NCBI GenBank assembly: GCA_019417145.1
Contig: DXVY01000150.1
Coordinates: forward strand, 1-5,041
DNA from: Clostridiales bacterium
Lineage (GTDB): Bacteria; Bacillota; Clostridia; Oscillospirales; Acutalibacteraceae
DNA length: 5,041 bases
Reading direction: 5' to 3'
A program made the translations under genes and the position numbers. Below, one piece after another: positions 1-5,041 of this stretch. The notes below the pieces were generated by a model. It was given only the letters and a program-made list of their open reading frames with translations. It was not told where the DNA came from and did not search any database. Positions within the stretch are counted from its first letter, which is position 1; every line of letters starts with the position of its first letter.

Positions 1-1191
1 CGGCAGCTATGTAACCGTATTGCCATACAGCCCATGGAGGGCTGCGACGGAACGCCGGACGGCAGGCCCGGTCCGCTTACCCGCCGGCGCTATCGGCGCC
101 TTGCCGCGGGCGGCGCGGGGCTGCTTTGGTTTGAGGCCACGGCGGTTACGGCCGACGGCCGCGCCAATCCACGTCAGTTGTCCATAAACGAGGGTAATCT
201 GGACACGCTCAAGGCACTGGTGGACGAGATCAGGGAGACGGCGCAAAAGGAGACGGGGCGGGTACCCATGATCATTTGCCAACTTACCCATTCCGGCCGA
301 AATTCCAAGCCGGAGGGCCGGCCTATGCCCCTGATTATACAGCATAATCCCCTCTTTGAGGGGGATGTATCCCTGGCCGACGACCGCATTCTGTCGGACG
401 ACCAGCTCGCCCGGCTGGAAGAGACCTTCGGCACGGCGGCCGCATTGGCCGAAAAGGCCGGCTTTGACGGCGCGGACATCAAGTGCTGCCACGGTTATCT
501 GTTCAATGAAGCCCTTTCCGCCTTCCAACGGAAGGGGCGGTACGGCGGACCGTTCGAAAATCGCACCCGGCTATATTTGGAGGCGATTAGGAACGCCGTC
601 GCCGCCACCTCCACCCGCTTCCTGATCACCAGCCGGCTGGGAATATACGACGGTTTCCCCTATCCCCACGGCTTTGGCTCCGACGAGGCGGGTGCCCCGT
701 GCTGGGAAGAGCCCATGCGGCTGGTCGGTATCCTGACCGGGGAATGCGGGCTGCCTATGCTCAATATAACCATGGGAAATCCCTACCGAAATCCCCATGT
801 GAACCGGCCGTACAACCAGGGGCCCTATGTCCCCGACGAGCATCCGCTGACCGGCCTGGGCCGTATGCTGGACGGAGCCAGACGGATCAAGGCGGCCTGC
901 CCCGATACGGTCATCGTAGGTTCGGGCTACTCCTATTTGCGGGAGTTTTCCCCCCATCTGGCCGCGGGGGGACTGGAGAGCGGCGCGGCGGATGTGGCCG
1001 GTTTTGGAAGGCTGGCTTTTGCCTATCCGGATTTTGCGGGGGACATGCTGAGGGGAGAGCTGGACCGAAGCAGGGTCTGCATCGCCTGCGGCAAATGCTC
1101 CGCGCTCATGCGTGGCGGCAGGGCGGCCGGCTGCGTGGTCCGGGACCAAGAGGTGTATTTGCCTCTGTACAGAGAAATGGAACAGAACTGA
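1..1191 (+). CDS. Old Yellow Enzyme-type NADH:flavin oxidoreductase (5' end outside window)
   Basis: Likely a cytoplasmic FMN-dependent ene-reductase that reduces activated C=C bonds. The open frame runs from base 1 without a start, and its first residues (NRIAIQPMEGCDG) match the first barrel strand of the family, so roughly 25-30 N-terminal residues are missing. The ATG at 34 lies inside this conserved strand and is not the start. Counting from base 1, visible family motifs are QLTHSGR (94-100), DIKCCHGYL (159-167), YGGPFENRTR (181-190) and the FMN-phosphate strands near VGSGYSYL and GFGR. A C-terminal cysteine set (360, 363, 366, 378; CxxCxxCx11C) resembles the 4Fe-4S site of 2,4-dienoyl-CoA reductase relatives, with one residue fewer in the second spacer. 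Unlike those roughly 650-residue enzymes, the protein stops after the barrel (396 residues visible) and has no FAD/NAD(P) domain, so another protein must deliver electrons or NAD(P)H must bind directly. The first of the usual substrate-binding pair (His/Asn or His/His) is Lys161. It is the first visible gene of a three-enzyme set. Substrate unknown. Confidence 0.9.
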   Translation, partial: RQLCNRIAIQPMEGCDGTPDGRPGPLTRRRYRRLAAGGAGLLWFEATAVTADGRANPRQLSINEGNLDTLKALVDEIRETAQKETGRVPMIICQLTHSGRNSKPEGRPMPLIIQHNPLFEGDVSLADDRILSDDQLARLEETFGTAAALAEKAGFDGADIKCCHGYLFNEALSAFQRKGRYGGPFENRTRLYLEAIRNAVAATSTRFLITSRLGIYDGFPYPHGFGSDEAGAPCWEEPMRLVGILTGECGLPMLNITMGNPYRNPHVNRPYNQGPYVPDEHPLTGLGRMLDGARRIKAACPDTVIVGSGYSYLREFSPHLAAGGLESGAADVAGFGRLAFAYPDFAGDMLRGELDRSRVCIACGKCSALMRGGRAAGCVVRDQEVYLPLYREMEQN

Positions 1192-1235
1192 ACGGAACAG
1201 CCCGCGGACGGCGGCCGCACTTTTTTGTGATGGAT

Positions 1236-1264
1236 CGGACGGGTCAGGTGAGAAGAGCCGTCCG
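1236..1264. repeat. Inverted repeat in the spacer upstream of the SDR gene
   Basis: Two perfect 7-base arms, CGGACGG (1236-1242) and CCGTCCG (1258-1264), flank a 15-base loop in the 126-bp spacer between the oxidoreductase and SDR genes. No T-tract follows, so it is not a standard terminator. It could be an RNA stem that tunes processing or readthrough, an operator, or chance in GC-rich DNA. The short arms keep confidence low. Confidence 0.3.
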
Positions 1265-1300
1265 GCATGTCCGCGGATTATGGGTTTATTGTAATCTTGT

Positions 1301-1308
1301 AAAGGGAG
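1301..1308 (+). promoter_or_regulatory. Ribosome binding site of the SDR gene
   Basis: AAAGGGAG lies 9 bases before the ATG at 1318. It supports that ATG as the start and shows that the SDR is translated independently of the gene 126 bp upstream. Confidence 0.75.
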
Positions 1309-1317
1309 CGTGAACAA

Positions 1318-2058
1318 ATGAAGATCGCTGTGGTGACGGGAGGCAGGAAGGGCATCGGCCGGGGATGTGCGGATCGGCTGGTAAAAGAGGGGTATCTTGT
1401 GGTGGTCACCGGCCGGCAGAGGAATGTGCGGATAGACCAAACGGGGCTGCGCTATATGTCTTGCGACAACAGGAGCGTTGGGGAAATAGGGGCGTTCGTC
1501 CGCGCGGTGTTCGAAGAATACGGACGGGTGGACCTGCTGGTCAACAATGCCGGCGTGGCTCCCAAGGTGCGCACCGATATCCTGGATGTGGACGAGGAGA
1601 GCTATGATTTCGTCATGGACACCAACCTGAAGGGCACCTTTTTCATGTGCCAGGCCATGGGCAACGCCATGCGGCAGGCCATGGAAAATGATCCAGGCTA
1701 TCATCCCCGCATCATCAATATCTCCTCTGTTTCGGCCTATGCCTCCTCGGTGAACCGGGGGGAATATTGCATATCCAAGGCGGGTATCTCCATGGTGACC
1801 AAGCTGTTCGCCCACCGGCTGGCGGCGTTGGGCATCCCGGTGTTCGAGATCCGGCCCGGCATCATCCAGACCGATATGACCAAAGCCGTCCGCAGCCAGT
1901 ATGAGGCGCGCATAGCCCAGGGACTGACTCCCGTCCGCCGGATGGGGACGCCGGAAGATATCGGCGGCTGCGTGGCCGCGCTGGCATCGGGAGACCTGGA
2001 TTTCGCTACCGGACAGGTGATCGACGCCGACGGCGGTTTCCATATAAGGAGGCTGTGA
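1318..2058 (+). CDS. Short-chain dehydrogenase/reductase, 3-ketoacyl-ACP reductase-like
   Basis: A classical SDR of 246 residues, the usual length for the FabG-like group. It should interconvert a ketone and a secondary alcohol with NAD(P)H in the cytoplasm. The sequence shows the Rossmann motif TGGRKGIG (residues 7-14), NNAG (76-79) and a full catalytic tetrad: Asn103, Ser137, Tyr150 and Lys154 (the last two in YCISK). The stretch RGEYCISKAGISM, the following IRPGIIQTDMT and the C-terminal ATGQVIDADGG match the sugar/operon-associated '3-ketoacyl-ACP reductase' subfamily (PRK12745-like), not housekeeping FabG. Arg10 and Lys11 in the glycine motif, and no Asp at the end of strand 2 (TGRQ), suggest NADPH preference; this is inference. 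No acyl carrier protein or other fatty-acid genes lie nearby, so a role in fatty-acid synthesis is unlikely. The ATG follows a good ribosome binding site, and the stop overlaps the next gene by one base, pointing to co-translation. The true substrate is unknown. Confidence 0.93.
   Translation: MKIAVVTGGRKGIGRGCADRLVKEGYLVVVTGRQRNVRIDQTGLRYMSCDNRSVGEIGAFVRAVFEEYGRVDLLVNNAGVAPKVRTDILDVDEESYDFVMDTNLKGTFFMCQAMGNAMRQAMENDPGYHPRIINISSVSAYASSVNRGEYCISKAGISMVTKLFAHRLAALGIPVFEIRPGIIQTDMTKAVRSQYEARIAQGLTPVRRMGTPEDIGGCVAALASGDLDFATGQVIDADGGFHIRRL
2046..2052 (+). promoter_or_regulatory. Strong ribosome binding site deciding the flavoprotein start
   Basis: AAGGAGG, a near-perfect anti-16S match, sits inside the last SDR codons. 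It is 5 bases before the ATG at 2058 but only 2 bases before the in-frame GTG at 2055. The spacing selects ATG 2058 as the start. The TGATG junction (2056-2060) is typical of termination-reinitiation coupling. Confidence 0.85.
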
Positions 2059-3857
2059 TGCGGCAGTATTTTCACGATGTTCTCATTATAGGCACAGGCG
2101 CGGCCGGATATGACTGCGCCGGGCTGCTGCGGGGGCTGGGGAAAGAGGACGTGGCTATGGTGACCGAGGGGAAAGACCTGGGGACCTCACGAAACGCCGG
2201 CAGCGACAAACAGACCTTTTATAAGCTGGCCCTGTCTTCCGCCTCTCCCGACAGCGTGGCCGAGTTGGCCGAGGACCTTTTCCGGTACGGCGGAGTGGAC
2301 GGCGATGTAGCCCTGGCTATGGCGGCCGGAAGCGTTCAGTCCTTTATGCGGCTGGTAGAGCTGGGCGTGCCCTTCCCCAAAAACGAATACGGAGAATTTG
2401 TGGGCTATCAGACCGATCACAGCGTCAGGCAGCGGGCCACCTCCGCCGGTCCGCTCACTTCCCGCTACATGACCGAGGCGTTGGAGCGGCAGGCTTTGGA
2501 GCGGGGAGTCAGGTTGTACGACGGCCTGTCCTGCGTCAAGATTCTTACGGACGGCAAACGGGTGCGGGGCATTGTCTGCTTTGATATGGATCACCCGGCC
2601 GGGCCGCCGGTACTCTTTGCCTGTAACGCTCTGGTGGTGGCCGCCGGGGGAGAGCCGGGGGTTTATGCGTCCACCGTCTATCCCGACGGGCAGAGCGGCT
2701 GTATGGGCGTATTGGCTGATGCCGGCATCACCCTGGCCAACCTACAGCATTGGCAGTATGGCCTTGCCTCCGTGGGCTTCAAATGGAACCTGTCCGGTTC
2801 CTACCAGCAGGCGCTGCCCCGCTATATCAGCGTGGACCCGGCGGGGAAACGACGGGAATTTCTGCGGGAGGCCTACGCCTGTGACGGCGACCTGCTGCGG
2901 GATATTTTCCGAAAGGGATATGAGTGGCCCTTTGACGTGAAAAAAATGCAGGGTTCCTCAAAGATTGATCTGCTGGTTTTGGAGGAGCTGCGCCGGGGCA
3001 ATCGGGTATTCCTGGACTATACCGCCGATCCCGCCGGCCTGGAGGCGGGCGTTCAGGCCGCGGGTCAGGAATGCTATACGTATCTTAAAAATTGCGGCGC
3101 ACTCCAGGGACGGCCAATCCAACGGCTTCAGGCCATGAATCCGGCTGCCGTCCGGCTCTATCGCGACCATGGTATCGACCTGGCCCGGGAGCCGCTGGAG
3201 ATTGGGGTCTGCGCCCAGCACCAGAACGGCGGGGCCTATGTGGATTGCAATTGGCAAAGCGACCTGCCGGGGCTTTATGTTATCGGCGAGGCGGCCGGAA
3301 CCTTTGGCCCCTACCGGCCCGGGGGCAGCGCCCTGGCCGCTGGACAGGTAGGAGCCATGCGCTGCGCCGAGCATATCGCCCAAAGGCCCTTGGAGCCTGC
3401 GAGAGATCTGCCGCCCGTGTCGTGGGGCGGGCCTGTCCGCCGGACGCCGGCTAGCCCATCCCGTCCCAGCCCAGGCGAGGATATCCCGCAGCGCATGGAT
3501 CGTTACGCCGGTATTCTGCGGAACCTAGAGCAGATGGAGGTTATGGTCCATGAACTGGCCGCCGGGCTTATGGATCCTCTAGAGCCGTCGGCCGGACTTT
3601 GGGAGTGGAAAGACCGCAATAGGCGGCGGTATCAGTATGAGCTGCTGCGCGCCTTCCTTTTTGCGGCCCGAGAGCAGGGAAGCGTGGGCGGGGCCGTGTG
3701 CATGGACGCGGCCCATTCCCTTCTGCCGGCGACGCGGGGACGGGAGAATAAGCTTCTGCTGTCCGGGCAGGGCGGCTGTCGGTTGGTCGAGCCCCGGCCC
3801 ATACCCGTGGGTAACCAGTGGTTTGAGGCCGTATGGAACGGAAGGCAAGCGCCCTAG
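2058..3857 (+). CDS. Fumarate reductase/succinate dehydrogenase-like FAD-binding oxidoreductase
   Basis: A 599-residue flavoprotein of the FAD_binding_2 family. The N-terminal dinucleotide fold carries GTGAAG (12-17). A second FAD contact region is seen at ALVVAAGG (191-198). The C-terminal FAD closure GLYVIGEAAGTFGPYRPGGSALAAGQ spans 405-430. Gln-His-Gln-Asn-Gly-Gly (387-392) occupies the place of the catalytic HTMGG-type segment of fumarate reductases, and Arg420 in YRPGGSAL corresponds to the conserved substrate-binding Arg before GG-(N/S)-(S/A)-L. A Pro/Arg-rich linker (about 443-477) leads to a helical C-terminal domain (478-550) like the capping helices of SdhA. The SdhA ending RGxHYR is degenerate here (GSVGGAVCMD). 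There is no signal peptide, haem motif or FMN-bind domain, so it differs from secreted respiratory fumarate and urocanate reductases and is probably cytoplasmic. The neighbouring oxidoreductase or a ferredoxin/flavodoxin may be its electron partner (inference). It overlaps the SDR by one base. Fumarate is an unlikely substrate given the changed active-site surroundings; dehydrogenation or reduction of a ring compound is possible. Confidence 0.9.
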   Translation: MRQYFHDVLIIGTGAAGYDCAGLLRGLGKEDVAMVTEGKDLGTSRNAGSDKQTFYKLALSSASPDSVAELAEDLFRYGGVDGDVALAMAAGSVQSFMRLVELGVPFPKNEYGEFVGYQTDHSVRQRATSAGPLTSRYMTEALERQALERGVRLYDGLSCVKILTDGKRVRGIVCFDMDHPAGPPVLFACNALVVAAGGEPGVYASTVYPDGQSGCMGVLADAGITLANLQHWQYGLASVGFKWNLSGSYQQALPRYISVDPAGKRREFLREAYACDGDLLRDIFRKGYEWPFDVKKMQGSSKIDLLVLEELRRGNRVFLDYTADPAGLEAGVQAAGQECYTYLKNCGALQGRPIQRLQAMNPAAVRLYRDHGIDLAREPLEIGVCAQHQNGGAYVDCNWQSDLPGLYVIGEAAGTFGPYRPGGSALAAGQVGAMRCAEHIAQRPLEPARDLPPVSWGGPVRRTPASPSRPSPGEDIPQRMDRYAGILRNLEQMEVMVHELAAGLMDPLEPSAGLWEWKDRNRRRYQYELLRAFLFAAREQGSVGGAVCMDAAHSLLPATRGRENKLLLSGQGGCRLVEPRPIPVGNQWFEAVWNGRQAP

Positions 3858-4000
3858 GGCGTTGGTTGGAAATCGTCTCGGGGGGAAACCGAGAAACGGG
3901 CCTTGTGCACCCGGTAAAAGGTGGAATGATCCTCGAAGCCGCAGGCGCGGCAGGCATCTCCCGCCGGCGTGCCGTTCTGGCTGCGTGGGGCGCGGGCGCG
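3854..4000 (-). pseudogene. Remnant of an AraC-family regulator: C-terminal HTH end only
   Basis: Read on the minus strand, this stretch encodes an unmistakable second half of an AraC/XylS DNA-binding domain. GDACRACGF is followed by EDHSTFYRV (motif ACGFEDHSTFYRV at 3946-3908) and KARFSVSPRD, then a stop at 3856-3854. It fits the family signature GF-x-D-x-S-x-F-x-R-x-F-K-x-x-F-G-x-S-P. Similarity fades upstream near 4000, where the frame enters unrelated sequence and the terminator, so the cupin domain and first helix-turn-helix are gone. Several signature positions are off-consensus (RVHK for RVFK, RFSVSP for RFGVSP, Asp for the aromatic after PRD), as expected of decay. It is tail-to-tail with the flavoprotein gene and their stop codons share CTAG. 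It is not a copy of the AraC gene that follows, which has a different sequence. A functional short protein is very unlikely. Confidence 0.75.
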
Positions 4001-4056
4001 GCTGTGGCGTGCAGAAGGCGCCGAGGCGGGAATCACAACACAAAGAGCTGACGGAC

Positions 4057-4101
4057 AAAAGCAAAGACCCCATCCTGAGAGGGATGGGCCTTTGCTTTTT
4101 T
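4057..4101 (+). terminator. Rho-independent terminator of the three-enzyme operon
   Basis: A long hairpin has an outer stem AAAAGCAAAG (4057-4066) pairing with CTTTGCTTTT (4090-4099), a small internal loop (AC opposite C), an inner stem CCCATCC (4069-4075) with GGATGGG (4082-4088), and a 6-base loop. It ends in TTTTTT (4096-4101). It lies 199 bases past the flavoprotein stop, so the operon transcript should include the AraC remnant as antisense 3' UTR. It separates the enzyme operon from the downstream regulator gene. Confidence 0.92.
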
Positions 4102-4178
4102 GGACAGAGGAGGGTGTGCACATACCGACCGATTATTCAAGTTGTCTGAAATTCCCCGTGGCATATCCTGTCGATTTG

Positions 4179-4187
4179 TGTTATTAT
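4179..4187 (+). promoter_or_regulatory. Candidate extended -10 promoter of the AraC gene
   Basis: TGTTATTAT reads as TG-N-TATTAT, an extended -10 element one base from TATAAT in the hexamer, in the AT-rich stretch after the terminator. No good -35 is seen 16-18 bases upstream, which extended -10 promoters tolerate. A transcript would start near 4194 and give a leader of about 38 bases. An overlapping alternative is TATAAA at 4185-4190. Confidence 0.5.
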
Positions 4188-4216
4188 AAATACAACTACC
4201 CATCGTCGCACAAAAA

Positions 4217-4227
4217 GGGGGAGAGGA
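4217..4227 (+). promoter_or_regulatory. Ribosome binding site deciding a TTG start
   Basis: The purine-rich run GGGGGAGAGGA lies 4 to 8 bases before TTG 4232, depending on which core pairs with 16S rRNA. No comparable site precedes the in-frame ATG at 4265. An in-frame TAA at 4187 with no ATG or GTG between leaves TTG as the best start. Confidence 0.75.
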
Positions 4228-4231
4228 TACC

Positions 4232-5041
4232 TTGGAATATGAAACGCTGCGGGCCGACCGTTTGATGGCCCCCGGGGACGACGTGACGGTGCAGCGGACC
4301 GAGACCGGCATCCGCTGTCCCCTGCATGCCCACGATTTTATCGAACTGGTTTATATAGAGTCCGGCCGGGGCTACCATATTGTAGGCGGGGAGAGGGTGA
4401 ACGTCCGGCAGGGGGACTTTTTTATTATCAGCGCCTTTGTGCCTCACGAGTATTCTCCCGAAAAGGGGGAGACCCTTTCCTTGATCAACTGCATTTTTCA
4501 TCCTCGTGCGGTAGACGCTTCTCTGGAAAACGGCGGGGACTTTGTGGACGTGGCTTATCATTATCTGTTTCACTCCTTCTATTCGGAAAAGGATCCCCGG
4601 AGCTATATTAAATTCACCGGACTGCCGTCGGGGGAGATCCAGGACGTGCTCCAAAATATGTGCCGAGAATATGCCTGCAAGGAAAAGGGATACCGCTCGG
4701 TCCTGCGCGCCCAGCTCACCCGGCTGCTGATTCTCTCCTTTCGCTTGTATACGCAGGACGAGGGGCAGGTACAAAGTCCGCCTGTCCTGAAAAGGATGGT
4801 GGCCGAGACGGCGCGGGAATACATCAGGCGGGAATTCCGCCAGAGCATTACGGCCGAGCAATTGGCTGAACGCTTTTACCTGAGCGTGAGCTATTTTAAC
4901 AAGCTTTTTAAAGAGGAATGCGGCATGACCGCCCTGCAGTACCTGCAAAAGGTGCGCATGGAGGAGGCCTGCCGTCTTCTGCGGCACACCAATTTTCCCG
5001 TTGCCCAAATCGCGGCCGATGTGGGCTATTCCAATCTTAAT
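4232..5041 (+). CDS. AraC-family transcriptional regulator (3' end outside window)
   Basis: Ligand-responsive DNA-binding regulator; 270 residues are visible with no stop before the edge. The N-terminal half is an AraC-type cupin: HAHDFIELVYIESGRGYH (32-49), then RQGDFFIISAFVPHEY (59-74), the pattern of regulators that sense small molecules, often sugars or aromatics. The C-terminal half is a HTH_18 domain: the first helix-turn-helix is ITAEQLAERFYLSVSYFNKL (206-225), followed by the linker helix QYLQKVRMEEACRLL, and the start of the second (VAQIAADVGYSN, 257-268). About 25-35 residues should lie beyond the window. The TTG start is chosen from the ribosome binding site and the absence of upstream alternatives; it also includes the first family-like residues EYETLRAD. 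The gene has its own probable promoter behind the terminator. It may control the enzyme operon upstream or genes further downstream; the window does not decide which. Confidence 0.93.
   Translation, partial: MEYETLRADRLMAPGDDVTVQRTETGIRCPLHAHDFIELVYIESGRGYHIVGGERVNVRQGDFFIISAFVPHEYSPEKGETLSLINCIFHPRAVDASLENGGDFVDVAYHYLFHSFYSEKDPRSYIKFTGLPSGEIQDVLQNMCREYACKEKGYRSVLRAQLTRLLILSFRLYTQDEGQVQSPPVLKRMVAETAREYIRREFRQSITAEQLAERFYLSVSYFNKLFKEECGMTALQYLQKVRMEEACRLLRHTNFPVAQIAADVGYSNLN

Noticed and set aside
34..1191. ATG at 34 as the start of the oxidoreductase
   Set aside because: It is within the conserved first barrel strand (QPMEGCDG), the frame is open to base 1 with matching family sequence, and no ribosome binding site precedes it.
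1202..1226. GC-rich stretch followed by TTTTTT after the OYE gene as a terminator
   Set aside because: The best stem (GCGG/CCGC) is only 4 bp with a 7-base loop, too weak to count as a terminator; at most a pause site.
571..2043. A 490-codon minus-strand open frame spanning the OYE end, the spacer and the SDR
   Set aside because: It is antisense to two genes with clear family motifs, and its translation is rich in His, Arg, Gly and Pro with no recognisable domain. Such shadows are expected opposite GC-rich genes.
2055..2057. GTG start for the flavoprotein
   Set aside because: It is only 2 bases from AAGGAGG; ATG 2058 has the normal 5-base spacing.
3876..3894. Hairpin TCTCGG/CCGAGA just after the flavoprotein stop as a terminator
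   Set aside because: It has a six-base stem and no T-tract after it. The strong terminator at 4057-4101 is a better operon end, and this stretch is explained by the AraC remnant.
3579..4149. Several overlapping plus- and minus-strand open frames across the flavoprotein end and spacer
   Set aside because: Apart from the AraC-like C-terminal stretch at 3854-4000, they show no domain, low complexity and poor starts, and several run through the terminator hairpin.
4240..4265. ATG at 4240 or in-frame ATG at 4265 as the regulator start
   Set aside because: ATG 4240 is in another frame and stops after 8 codons. ATG 4265 has no ribosome binding site and would drop the N-terminal residues.
1..5041. 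tRNA, rRNA, CRISPR arrays, insertion-sequence ends, riboswitches
   Set aside because: No repeated spacer pattern, transposase sequence, cloverleaf or conserved RNA core was recognised on either strand by reading.

Overview
The window is a compact bacterial locus read almost entirely on the + strand. It holds three redox enzymes in a row, a strong intrinsic terminator, and the start of an AraC-type regulator gene. The organism is most likely a high-GC anaerobic Firmicute, such as a gut Clostridia/Oscillospiraceae-type bacterium. This is an inference from GC-rich codons combined with strong AGGAGG-type ribosome binding sites, a TTG start, a Gram-positive-style terminator with a long stem and U-tract, and protein variants typical of such genomes. 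No rRNA or marker gene confirms it.

Layout: (1) 1-1191, an Old Yellow Enzyme-type NADH:flavin oxidoreductase with its 5' end outside the window; it has an FMN TIM barrel and a C-terminal four-cysteine motif. (2) 1192-1317, a 126-bp spacer with a small inverted repeat and the next ribosome binding site. (3) 1318-2058, a short-chain dehydrogenase of the 3-ketoacyl-ACP-reductase-like type with a complete catalytic tetrad. (4) 2058-3857, a soluble fumarate-reductase-like FAD protein whose ATG overlaps the SDR stop codon by one base. (5) 3854-4000 on the minus strand, the decayed C-terminal end of a different AraC-family gene, tail-to-tail with the flavoprotein; the two stop codons share one CTAG. 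(6) 4057-4101, a rho-independent terminator. (7) 4102-4231, an AT-rich promoter and leader. (8) 4232-5041, an AraC-family regulator starting at TTG and running off the right edge.

How the genes may work together: the three enzymes form an ene-reductase (FMN), carbonyl reductase (NAD(P)H) and fumarate-reductase-like (FAD) set. All appear cytoplasmic, and at least the last two are translationally coupled. The same three families, in the same order of chemistry, make equol from daidzein in gut bacteria (daidzein reductase, dihydrodaidzein reductase, tetrahydrodaidzein reductase). The proteins here differ in length and domain content, so this is an analogy of enzyme classes and not an assignment. 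A plausible reading is an anaerobic reductive pathway for an unsaturated carbonyl compound such as a plant phenolic, steroid or modified sugar. The downstream AraC protein has a cupin ligand-binding domain and is a candidate, but unproven, regulator.
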